Assembly: GCA_003152485.1 (NCBI GenBank)
Contig: PMAE01000032.1
Coordinates: forward strand, 557 to 41,218
Length of the DNA stretch: 40,662 bases
Reading direction: 5' to 3'
Source of the DNA: Gemmatimonadota bacterium
GTDB taxonomy: Bacteria; Gemmatimonadota; Gemmatimonadetes; Gemmatimonadales; Gemmatimonadaceae
Made by a program: the position numbers and the translations under genes. A model generated the notes under the pieces. It worked only from the letters and a program-made list of their open reading frames with translations, did not search any database and was not told the DNA's origin. Below, one piece after another: positions 30,309-38,185 of this stretch (within the stretch, counting starts at the first letter, position 1; the number at the start of each line of letters is the position of its first letter).

Positions 30309-31166
30309 CTATCGCGCGTGGTGCGCGCGATGCACGAGTGCGGCACACGCGAAGTCGAGTGCGGCGGCGAAGCCAGCTCCCTCGCGAACCGCCGCTGGGG
30401 TCAAGCCGCCGAGGTGGCGCTGCATGAGACGGGTGATCGTGCTGGAGTGAGCCATGCCGCGTGCGCGCTGGATCTGTCGAGCACTCCACCGGTGTTCGGC
30501 CATCAACCATACCGCGTCGAGTGCACGCACGGTCTGCATCACGACCCGCGCCGTCGTCCACCCCGCTTCGGCGAGGCGCCGCTCCGCTGTACGAGGCGAG
30601 ATCCGGCTCCACCGGGCGAGTTGATCCACCCCGCGGCCGGTCGTCGCCTTGAGCACGAGGATCGAGAGAAAGACGTGGAGCGTCGCCGGGGCCAATGGCA
30701 GCAGTCGCCGAAGGATCACCGGTGCGGCAGAATACGGAAGCGGGTTCACACTGCCAACGGCGCGATGTACGGCGGGGGCTAAAGGTTCGTCGGGACGTAC
30801 CACGAACTCAGCCGCCGTCCGTGGCACGAGGAGTGCCGGCAGCGCGTTGGTCGTGAGGGGCTCGGCCCGGTCGTACACAATGAGGGGCACCGTCAGTGGC
30901 CGGCTCGTTGCTCGGCCCGCACGGAGCGCCACCATCCGACTGCGCCACGCATCGACGTCCGTCACGACCACATCGACGGAGCCAGCGGCAATGGCGACGT
31001 CGAGTGCGTCGATGGAATCCAAGAAGCGCAGGACAGCGAACGACGCGAGCTGTTGGCCGATCGCGGTGCGGTCATCACCCGCGCGGACCACGACCGCCAC
31101 AGATGGCTTGGGCGGTGGTTCGTCGTTCTCAGGCGTGGTCGAGCGTTCGCCTTTCGGACCTGGCAT
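30309..31166 (-). CDS. AraC-like regulator with receiver-like N-terminal domain, probable lasso-operon regulator
   Basis: 285 residues from ATG 31166, which has AGGAAAG upstream; ATG 31223 is a longer option. The N-terminal half (about 20-130) is receiver-like, SVAVVVRAGDDRTAIGQQLA with VDVVVTDVDAWRSRMVAL, and here has an Asp where a phosphoacceptor would be. The C-terminal AraC-type region includes GVDQLARWSRISPRTAERRL and WSARQIQRARGMAHSSTITR, then LMQRHLGGLTPAAVREG. It has the same architecture as the genes at 14656-15528 and 17636-18511. It is read in the same direction as the lasso biosynthetic genes and precedes them directly, with paired direct repeats between. Confidence 0.75.
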   Translation of the reverse strand: MPGPKGERSTTPENDEPPPKPSVAVVVRAGDDRTAIGQQLASFAVLRFLDSIDALDVAIAAGSVDVVVTDVDAWRSRMVALRAGRATSRPLTVPLIVYDRAEPLTTNALPALLVPRTAAEFVVRPDEPLAPAVHRAVGSVNPLPYSAAPVILRRLLPLAPATLHVFLSILVLKATTGRGVDQLARWSRISPRTAERRLAEAGWTTARVVMQTVRALDAVWLMAEHRWSARQIQRARGMAHSSTITRLMQRHLGGLTPAAVREGAGFAAALDFACAALVHRAHHAR

Positions 31167-32062
31167 GATGCTTTCCTGGAGACACGCGTACCAATCCACC
31201 GCGTGTACGTGCCAAGAATGCATGGTGCCGACAGCGGCCGGTTGACAAGTGGCACGATGTCACCTGTGCAAATTGTTTCCCAACAGTGCAGCGCACCGAC
31301 CAAAACTCGTTCGCCATGTTACGTGAGCGTTCGCGGTGTCACCGGTAGAACGCGTGAGAATATCGACGGGTGACCGGCGTGAGCGCGCCCGATGGCCCAA
31401 CTCCGGTGCGCCGCTCTCGCGTTGTGATGCGCCAGAACGGGATGATGTCCGAATGACGCTGGCAGCGTAAATAGTGCATTTCTATATGCGGACAGGATAT
31501 ATGGTGCATGATGTCGTGGGTGCGATGACGGCGGGCGAGCGGTGCAGGGGAAGGGTACGGTTTACACTGCCGGCGTTATTCCGCCGGGTGCGGGAAGCGC
31601 TGGACCGTCCCGTGGCGGAGTATGCCGAGTTGACGGCGGGCGCTGTCGGCGTGGGAGCAGACAGCAGCGACGGCTGACCGCAGCGACCGTTGACCCCCGG
31701 TTGTGGGGCATCCGCCCCACCTGGTCCAGTCCGTGCATTGACTGACCGTGAAATCATGTCGCGACCACGAGACGGAGCAGTCCGCTGCGTGTGGGGTGGC
31801 CCGACGTTGAGCCACCCTGTTCAATCGTGGCGATCAGCCAACAACGCAACAGCAACACCAAGGCAACATTAAAGCGTCACCAACGCACCATTTTTGCTCA
31901 TCGTGCCAGACCATCGGTGAATTGGCCGATGTGGAAACTCGATCCAGGCACTGCATCGTGGCGCAGAATCAGTGGAAATTCGACCAGCGTGACCGAACCG
32001 CCGACGCGGATATGCGCGGGACCAGGCGCCCATTCGCCATCGGCAGAGCGAAGTCGCGCGTA
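31167..32062. other. Long gap without a convincing gene
   Basis: About 900 bases. A 67-codon plus-strand frame at 31474-31677 (MHFYMRTGYMVHDV...) has no recognisable family, domain or Shine-Dalgarno and is not called. The stretch 31462-31510 is AT-rich, with ATAGTGCAT, TCTATATGC and GGATATATGGTGCAT, which are variants of the CACTATATA motif on either strand. Near 31840-31895 the plus strand is rich in CAAC/AACA words, and CATTTTTGC follows; this may be an upstream region of the exported protein at 32063. The rest shows nothing clear. Confidence 0.5.
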
Positions 32063-33196
32063 ATGTCGCGCGTGGTGTCGCTGGGGATCACGATCGCGTT
32101 CCCCCTGTGCGTGGCGCTGGCGTCGGCGGCGTTCAATGAATCCACGAACGAACGCGCGGCACACACCACAGCACACACCACGGCGACTCAGGCGCAGACA
32201 TCAGCGCCTTCGGCAGGGCAGACGACCCCCGCGCCCGCCCGCCCGGCCGCCGCATCGACGAGCGGTGCATCCGCGACTGGCACGGCCGTGGCGAGTACCA
32301 ATACGACGCACGGTCACCAATGGATCGAGATGCGGAACGTCGATCTGGGGGTGTCGGATAGTGTCACGATCCGGGTGCGGACGCTGCACGGTGAGGTGTT
32401 CCGGACATCACCTGACCATCCCGCCACGCTCGACGACCCCCTGTCGTTCAAGATCCACGTGACCGGGGCGACCGTGGGGCTCACCGGCGCCGACCTGGGC
32501 GCGATTCTCAACACCGTCGTCTTCGCGTACAAGGGCGCCCCCCTCCGCGATCTCCAAGTGCGCACCGACGGCGACCAGATCATCCAGACCGGCATCATGC
32601 ACAAGGGTGTCGATCTCAAGTTCCGGCTGCGTGGCCAGCTCACGCTCATGCCGGACGGACGCATCCGGATCCATCCGACGGCCATGCGCATCCTCGGCAT
32701 CAACGGCGAGAAAGTGCTCAGCATCGTCGGGTTGCACCTCGACAACATCCTGGATCTCAAGGGCGCCAAGGGCGCGACGGTGAAAGGGGATGACCTCTTC
32801 CTCGATCCGTTGGTGATCCTGCCGCCGCCGGCGATTGACGGGAAGCTTGCGGCGATCCGGATCGAGGGCACCGAGGTCGTCCAGGATTTCGTGCGCCTGC
32901 CCGAGGATTCAGTATTTGGGCACTACGTCCGGTCCGACACCACCGATCACAACTTCATCTACTTTCGGGGCGGCGAACTCCGATTCGGCAAGCTGCTCAT
33001 GTACGACACTGATCTTCGGATCGTCGATGCCGACCCGAAGACTCCGTTCGACATGAAGCTGCCGCACTACAGCGAGCAACTGGTCGCGGGGCGTTCGCGC
33101 ACGCTCGCGAACCAGGGGCTCGTGGTCACCATGCCGGACTACTCGACGCTCAAGAAGGCCGATTCAACGCGGGCCGTGACGGCATCGGGGAAGTGA
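32063..33196 (+). CDS. Exported protein of unknown function, possibly DUF2993-like
   Basis: 377 residues with a signal peptide (about 1-25, VVSLGITIAFPLCVALASAA). An Ala/Thr/Pro-rich low-complexity linker (about 35-85) follows, then a folded domain of about 290 residues. The domain part VTGATVGLTGADLGAILNTV with DLKFRLRGQLTLMPDGRIRI recalls lipid-binding DUF2993/LmeA-type sequences, but I am not sure. No catalytic motif is seen. ATG 32063 was preferred to frames opening at 31922 because the signal peptide starts there. The following hairpin at 33262-33285 may end its transcript. Confidence 0.7.
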   Translation: MSRVVSLGITIAFPLCVALASAAFNESTNERAAHTTAHTTATQAQTSAPSAGQTTPAPARPAAASTSGASATGTAVASTNTTHGHQWIEMRNVDLGVSDSVTIRVRTLHGEVFRTSPDHPATLDDPLSFKIHVTGATVGLTGADLGAILNTVVFAYKGAPLRDLQVRTDGDQIIQTGIMHKGVDLKFRLRGQLTLMPDGRIRIHPTAMRILGINGEKVLSIVGLHLDNILDLKGAKGATVKGDDLFLDPLVILPPPAIDGKLAAIRIEGTEVVQDFVRLPEDSVFGHYVRSDTTDHNFIYFRGGELRFGKLLMYDTDLRIVDADPKTPFDMKLPHYSEQLVAGRSRTLANQGLVVTMPDYSTLKKADSTRAVTASGK

Positions 33197-33261
33197 TGCG
33201 GTGAACCAGCGATCGTGCGACGCGATCGCGCGACGAATGACTGTGGTGGTATCTGAGGCAT

Positions 33262-33285
33262 GGGGGCCGTTCTCGAACGGCCCCC
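33262..33285. repeat. Second copy of the REP-like hairpin
   Basis: GGGGGCCGTT (33262-33271) and AACGGCCCCC (33276-33285) form a perfect 10-bp stem with a CTCG loop that can add one more pair, followed by GCTGCG. It matches the hairpin at 18586-18607 in stem and 3' tail. It lies between convergent genes and could serve as a terminator. Confidence 0.65.
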
Positions 33286-33358
33286 GCTGCGTAGTCCATA
33301 TCGGTGCGTGCGGAGCGGTGCGACCGATGGGGTCGGGCGCCGTCTCGTTACAGCGCGA

Positions 33359-34048
33359 TTAGCAGGCGCGGGTGCCGGGTGGCGGCGGACTCACCAGCAC
33401 TGACGCGGTCACCGCCGACGACGCGGGGTCGGTCGCTATTGATTCGACACGAATCTGGGACCGATCGACGCATTTGACGCCGGGGATGCGCGGCGGGGGC
33501 AGCTTCGGGTCCTTGGCCGACATCGCGAGATACTGCGCGAGATCCAGGGTGCCCTTGTCGTTCAGCAACTGTTCGAGCTGACCGTGGACCGTCTGCACGA
33601 ATGCCTGAAAGGTGATGTCGCTCGTGGGGCCCGGTTGCACATTCGATTGCGTGACGTGGATCAACCCATCGCGAGCGACCGGCACGGCCGATACGATGAG
33701 GTCTCCGGCGATCGACGGCGCGATCATGGCGTTAAGGGCGTACGTGCCGGACACGTGCACCGAAAAGACCAGCCGCGGACCGTTGACCTGCACACCGGGC
33801 GCGCTGAGCGCGAGGTTCTGCCCCCAGGCGGAGCACGCGGGATTACCGCGGCAGGGATACAACCGTCCGCTGTCCACGAAGAGCTGCGTCCGGAGCAGCG
33901 CCACCATCTGCGCGGTCGGCATCGTGAGCGTGTACGGACTCGGGTCTGCCGACGTCGTCCCGGGTTGCACGATTGCATGCGACCCACCCGACGGTAGCCC
34001 CAGTGTCAACCAACTATAGAACAACGCGTAAATCATCCGTACGGCCAT
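33359..34048 (-). CDS. Exported hypothetical protein
   Basis: 229 residues from ATG 34048, with a good AAGGAG ribosome site 5-10 bases upstream. The N-terminus (MAVRMIYALFYSWLTLGLPS) is a short hydrophobic signal-like segment. The mature part has a Cys pair in YPCRGNPACSAW, a strand-rich middle (LVFSVHVSGTYALNAMIAPS, LIVSAVPVARDGLIHVTQSN) and ends SPPPPGTRAC. No family is recognised. It converges with the exported protein at 32063-33196, with the hairpin between. Confidence 0.65.
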   Translation of the reverse strand: MAVRMIYALFYSWLTLGLPSGGSHAIVQPGTTSADPSPYTLTMPTAQMVALLRTQLFVDSGRLYPCRGNPACSAWGQNLALSAPGVQVNGPRLVFSVHVSGTYALNAMIAPSIAGDLIVSAVPVARDGLIHVTQSNVQPGPTSDITFQAFVQTVHGQLEQLLNDKGTLDLAQYLAMSAKDPKLPPPRIPGVKCVDRSQIRVESIATDPASSAVTASVLVSPPPPGTRAC

Positions 34049-34194
34049 AGCGCTCCTTCGAGTTGATGAGGGATGATAGCCGCTCCCCAATACCACCGCG
34101 ACCCGACGAGCGTTCCACTAGCGAGCGGTCGAGCGGTCATCTGTCGCCCACATGCCACCCCGTCGCTGCACCCGGCGATCACCCCGCCCAATCT

Positions 34195-35388
34195 TCAGCG
34201 GGCCACCGCGCGAGCACGTCGGCTGACCGGTCGCTTCCTCGCTGCTGCCTTCTTCCCCCCGATTTCCGCCAGGAATCGATCTACTTGCTCGAGTCCTCGA
34301 AGCGTCTTGTTGATGTCGTACCCGTACCCGAATCGGATGTACTTGCCGATCCCGAAGTGCGCGCCGGGGGTGATCAGCACTGAATGCTCGAGACGGAGTC
34401 GATCGAACAACCGCGCCGACGTGATCGGGAGTCGGTACTTCACGAGCACGATCGCGCCGGCCACGGGGCGGATGTACTCGAAGATGTCGTCATGGGTACG
34501 GATCCACGCTTCGAGTTGCGGGAGGTTGGTGCGGAGGATCGATCGAGTACGGGCGAGGATCTGCTCGCGGCGGACCGGATCGGTCGCGACGCGCGCGAGT
34601 CGGTCGGACAGGATCGAGGGCGTGAGCGTCGTGTAGTCCTGATACGACCAGAGATGCGCGACTGTGCGCTCGGGTCCGACGATCCATCCGATGCGAACGC
34701 CGGGCATGCCGAAGGCTTTCGAGAGGCCGGCCGTCACGATCACCTTGTGGTACCGTCCCCAGAACGTGGGTGTGGTCCGGGTGCCGTCGACCTCCGCGCC
34801 TCGATACACCTCATCGGCGACGATCCACGCATTTGCGCGGCGGGCCAGGCGGATGATCTCATCCATTTCGCCCTCGGTCAGCACGCCGCCGGTGGGGTTA
34901 TTGGGGTTGGTCACCAGGATCAACTTCGTGCGGTTGGTGACCGCGCGTCGCAGGCTCTCGATGTCGAGCGCCCATCGCCGCACGCCGTTCTCTTCGCGTT
35001 CGACGAGGTGGTACGCGTCCGCGCGCTCAGCGTAGGCGCGGGCCAATCCCCACGCCTGCAGGTAATTGGGGATCATGACCGCGGCGCGTCCGCGGTCGTC
35101 GAGCAAACCCCAGAGCGTACTGAAATTCGCTTCCGACGTCCCAGTCGTCACCAGCACATTGCTGGCCTGGGCACCCGGGTAGAACGACGCGATGTGCTCG
35201 CGGAGCTCCGGTGAGCCGTTCGAGTGCGGGTACTTGAGCGCTACGTCGAGGAACGCGTCCTGGCTTGCGTCGGTCTCCAGCAGCTCGCGGACGGTATACG
35301 GTTGGACGCCGCTTTCCGAGAGATTGAACTCGACCTCATTCTCGTAGAGACATTGCGTCCGTTCCATCTCGAAGCGATCGATGCGCAT
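34195..35388 (-). CDS. PLP-dependent aminotransferase, class I/II
   Basis: 397-residue fold-I aminotransferase. It has NLSESGVQPYTVRELL near the N-terminus, TNPNNPTGGVL, IVADEVYRGAEV and the PLP lysine K224 in TAGLSKAFGMPGVRIGW; R-rich residues follow near the end (KKAAARKRPVSRRARAV). The N-terminal FNLSESGVxP signature is found in a subgroup of uncharacterised aminotransferases, some related to capreomycidine-synthase-like enzymes, so the substrate cannot be stated. ATG 35388 was chosen because conservation starts there; the frame stays open upstream. It is divergent from the cyclodeaminase-family gene at 35683, suggesting shared amino-acid metabolism. Confidence 0.85.
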   Translation of the reverse strand: MRIDRFEMERTQCLYENEVEFNLSESGVQPYTVRELLETDASQDAFLDVALKYPHSNGSPELREHIASFYPGAQASNVLVTTGTSEANFSTLWGLLDDRGRAAVMIPNYLQAWGLARAYAERADAYHLVEREENGVRRWALDIESLRRAVTNRTKLILVTNPNNPTGGVLTEGEMDEIIRLARRANAWIVADEVYRGAEVDGTRTTPTFWGRYHKVIVTAGLSKAFGMPGVRIGWIVGPERTVAHLWSYQDYTTLTPSILSDRLARVATDPVRREQILARTRSILRTNLPQLEAWIRTHDDIFEYIRPVAGAIVLVKYRLPITSARLFDRLRLEHSVLITPGAHFGIGKYIRFGYGYDINKTLRGLEQVDRFLAEIGGKKAAARKRPVSRRARAVAR

Positions 35389-35439
35389 GACGAGTTCCGG
35401 GACCAGAGGGAGTGAATGGTCCCGTACAGATAGCCCGAG

Positions 35440-35610
35440 TGGCGCGGGGTGTAAAGCCAGTCGCCGGCCGGGCGTCGAGGTCCAGCTCGCCCCAGCGCTC
35501 CCGGACCAACTCGTTGGGCGCGAGTCCACTGATCGCGCAGCACTCTCGAATGAGATGCGGCTGGTCGCAGTAGCCGGCGTGGACCGCTCCGCGGGTCCAT
35601 TGGACTCGTG
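35440..35610 (-). pseudogene. Possible remnant of an AraC-family HTH
   Basis: In the minus frame, this intergenic stretch reads GYCDQPHLIRECCAISGLAP followed by NELVRERW. This closely resembles the second helix-turn-helix of AraC regulators (GYxDQSHFxRxFRxxxGxSPxE). No start codon or N-terminal domain is found in frame, and the frame continues without further similarity. It may be the decayed end of a regulator once sitting between the aminotransferase and cyclodeaminase genes. The match is short, so chance similarity is possible. Confidence 0.4.
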
Positions 35611-35682
35611 ATCCTCGAGGACTGCCGGGTCGCCCTGAGGCGGGGTCTTGGAGGCCTCGCGTATGACGTTATCGTAGTCGTC

Positions 35683-36672
35683 ATGACGAACCCCATGGGT
35701 CAGACCCTTGTCTTGGGGGAGGCCGACATCCGACGGCTCCTCGATCCACAAGCCTGCATCGACGCCGTGGAGCGGGCGTTTACCGCGTACGCGCAAGGTG
35801 GCGCGGAGCTACCGGGTGTGATCCATCTCGACATCCCTGAGGCGCACGGTGAGATCCACATCAAAGCCGGGTATCTCCACGGTGGCGCGTATTACGCGGT
35901 CAAATTCGCGTCGGGGTTTCCCGGGAATCCCTCGCTGGGTCTTCCCGCGAACGGCGGAGTGGTCGTCGTGTTCGATGCACGCACCGGGGCGCTGGCGGCA
36001 ATCCTGCTCGACAACGGATACATCACTGACCTGCGGACCGCGGCGGCCGGGGCGGTCGCGGCCAAGCATCTCGCGCGTGCCTCGATCGCGGCGGTCGGCG
36101 TGATCGGAACGGGTGCGCAGGCCCGGTTGCAGGTGCAACTCCTGGCGCGGGTCCGCGCGTTCCAGACCGTCAAAGTGTGGGGGCGGCGACCGGCGGCGGC
36201 CGAGCAGTGTGTCGCGGATCTCATGGCGAGCGGGTCCTTGCCTCAGAATGCGCGGGTCGTCGTGGCCGATACCATCGAGGCGGCGGTCACCGGGTCGGAT
36301 GTCGTGATCACGACGACCGCGAGCCGGACTCCGCTGGTCCGTGCCGCCTGGATCCAGTCCGGCAGTCTGATCATTGCCGTCGGGTCGGATGGTCCGGACA
36401 AGCGGGAGCTCGAGGTCGACGTCCTCGCGTTGGCCGACCGTGTGGTCGCCGACAGTTTGCCGCAGTGCCGACGCCTGGGCGAGATCCATCATGCGCTGGA
36501 CGCCGGGGTGATACAGGACAGCCGAGTGACCGAGCTCGGGCTCATCACGAGCGGTGAGGCGCCGGGCCGCGCGACGCCGACCGAGATCATCGTCTGCGAT
36601 CTCACGGGTGTGGGCGTGCAGGATGTTGCGGCGGCGGCTGTGGTGATGGAACGGGCAAAGCGGCACGGTTGA
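35683..36672 (+). CDS. Ornithine cyclodeaminase / mu-crystallin family enzyme
   Basis: 329-residue NAD(P)-dependent enzyme of the OCD/mu-crystallin family, which includes ornithine cyclodeaminase, alanine dehydrogenase and ketimine reductases. It has an N-terminal substrate domain (HIKAGYLHGGAYYAVKFASG, with the conserved Lys residues), TDLRTAAAGAVAAKHLA, the dinucleotide loop VGVIGTGAQARLQVQ and ITTTASRTPLV, VGSDGPDKREL. ATG 35683 was chosen; ATG 35695 is equally possible and neither has a clear ribosome site. It is divergent from the aminotransferase, so a joint role in turnover of an amino acid such as ornithine is plausible but unproven. Confidence 0.87.
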   Translation: MTNPMGQTLVLGEADIRRLLDPQACIDAVERAFTAYAQGGAELPGVIHLDIPEAHGEIHIKAGYLHGGAYYAVKFASGFPGNPSLGLPANGGVVVVFDARTGALAAILLDNGYITDLRTAAAGAVAAKHLARASIAAVGVIGTGAQARLQVQLLARVRAFQTVKVWGRRPAAAEQCVADLMASGSLPQNARVVVADTIEAAVTGSDVVITTTASRTPLVRAAWIQSGSLIIAVGSDGPDKRELEVDVLALADRVVADSLPQCRRLGEIHHALDAGVIQDSRVTELGLITSGEAPGRATPTEIIVCDLTGVGVQDVAAAAVVMERAKRHG

Positions 36673-36967
36673 ATGCTCCGCCGGCGGCCATGGCGACGCC
36701 GCGGCCGCGCTGATTTGCCTCGTCCGGATGCCGGAGTTACACTATACCGATGAGACCGTTGGGCGTAGGTTGCGGGCAAAACCGCAACCCATCTGCGCAC
36801 ATAACGGCGATTAAGAGCAAAAGCGAGAGTCGGAAGTCGACAACTGCTACAAAGGGCAAACTGCAAGGGGCGAGAGTAGAAAGTAGAAAGTTGACAACAG
36901 CGACTAACAGCGAACGCAACGGGCGAAAGGCGAGAGGACGCACCTCATCATTTCACCGGAGAGCAGT
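36673..36967. other. Intergenic region with AT/purine-rich repeats
   Basis: The gap contains CACTATA (36740-36746), a variant of the motif seen elsewhere, which may be the -10 of the downstream gene. From about 36800 the plus strand is purine-rich, with loosely repeated words (GAGAGTCGGAAGTCGACAAC and AGAAAGTTGACAAC; CAGCGACTAACAGCGAACGC). It is unlike the coding DNA around it and no gene is seen. Confidence 0.4.
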
Positions 36968-38134
36968 ATGAACGTGAACATGTCCTGGCGTCGCGCGAGC
37001 CGGGCTCTTGCGATGAGTGCGGTGTTGGTATTGTCGATGGCGGCGGTCGATGGTGCGCCGCCGCGCTACTTCAAGATGAAAAGCGTGCAGGTGATCGATA
37101 AAGGCGGATTCGCCAAGCCCACCCCCGCGATGGACGTGCTGGTGCCATCCGACTGGACGTTCGAGGGGGGCGTGCAGTGGGCGAACCGGGGATGCTTCGC
37201 CGATCTCGCGGCGGTGACCTTCAAGACAACGAGCCCCGACGGCAAGATCGTCATCGAGGCGTTCCCCTCGTTCAGCTGGCAGGCCGTCGACAACCCGTCC
37301 GTGCAGCGCTATCTCATCGCTGAGAACCAGGAGGGCCTCAAAGTCGGGCTCAAGCCCTGTCCCGTCTTCGGGCCGGTCCCCGCCGCCGATGTGCTGCGCA
37401 AGCGGGTCATCCCGCAGCTGCGTCCCGGCAAGGAGATCGCCGCGATGGACACATCTGCCGATCTCGATCGGGCGATCAAGACGCGCGTGGCCGCGATCCA
37501 GGCGCAGCAATCGAAATCCGGCCAGCCCGTGCAGGTTCGCGCCGATGCCGCGCGTGCGCGACTCAAGTACGATCTCGACGGCGCGCCCGTCGAGGAATGG
37601 ATCATCGGGGTCAGCATGGCGCAGGCATCGCCCTCCGGCGACGGACATGGCGGCCATCGTCTGGACTGCCGCGCGATCATGCTGATGTCGATGCGCGCCC
37701 CCGCGGGGCAGCTCGAGGCCAACGAGAAATTATTCGACGCTGTACGCGGCAGCATCCAGGTGGAACCCGACTGGCAACGCCAGTATCTCGCGATCGTATC
37801 CCAACTCTCCGCGGCGCAAAATCAGCAGCGCGCGGCCCGCGACCAGATCCGTGCCAAGTTCCAGCAGGACGAGATCGCCGCGATCAACGGCGTCGTCGCC
37901 AACAGCCAAGCGGGCGCCAACCAGGCCGTCGCGGGCGAAAGCCAGATCATCCGCGGCGTCGAGACGTACCGCGACCCGGGCACCGGCAAGCAGTATGAGC
38001 TCGACAGCAAATACGGCAACGCCTGGATGGGCAACGGCAATCAGGTCATCCTGAGCGACGACCCGAACCTCAACCCCTCTTCCGTCGCCCCCGGCAGTTG
38101 GACCCCCATGGAACACGTCCAAGCCCAACCCTAA
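36968..38134 (+). CDS. Exported hypothetical protein
   Basis: 388 residues with a signal peptide (about 1-30, RALAMSAVLVLSMAAVDGAP) and GGAGAG 5-10 bases before the ATG. The first half is beta-rich (MDVLVPSDWTFEGGVQWANR, with KIVIEAFPSFSWQ). A central helical part is Gln/Ala-rich (IVSQLSAAQNQQRAARDQIR). The end carries GVETYRDPGTGKQYELDSKY, resembling short repeated motifs of exported bacterial proteins of unknown function. No enzymatic motif is visible. Confidence 0.72.
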   Translation: MNVNMSWRRASRALAMSAVLVLSMAAVDGAPPRYFKMKSVQVIDKGGFAKPTPAMDVLVPSDWTFEGGVQWANRGCFADLAAVTFKTTSPDGKIVIEAFPSFSWQAVDNPSVQRYLIAENQEGLKVGLKPCPVFGPVPAADVLRKRVIPQLRPGKEIAAMDTSADLDRAIKTRVAAIQAQQSKSGQPVQVRADAARARLKYDLDGAPVEEWIIGVSMAQASPSGDGHGGHRLDCRAIMLMSMRAPAGQLEANEKLFDAVRGSIQVEPDWQRQYLAIVSQLSAAQNQQRAARDQIRAKFQQDEIAAINGVVANSQAGANQAVAGESQIIRGVETYRDPGTGKQYELDSKYGNAWMGNGNQVILSDDPNLNPSSVAPGSWTPMEHVQAQP

Positions 38135-38185
38135 CTCGCCGATAGCTGTTTCCTCACCGCCATCCACTAACCAGCGCCGCTTCCG

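Noticed and set aside
31474-31677. 67-codon plus-strand frame
   Set aside because: No ribosome site, family or codon bias supporting a gene; overlaps an AT-rich promoter-like stretch.
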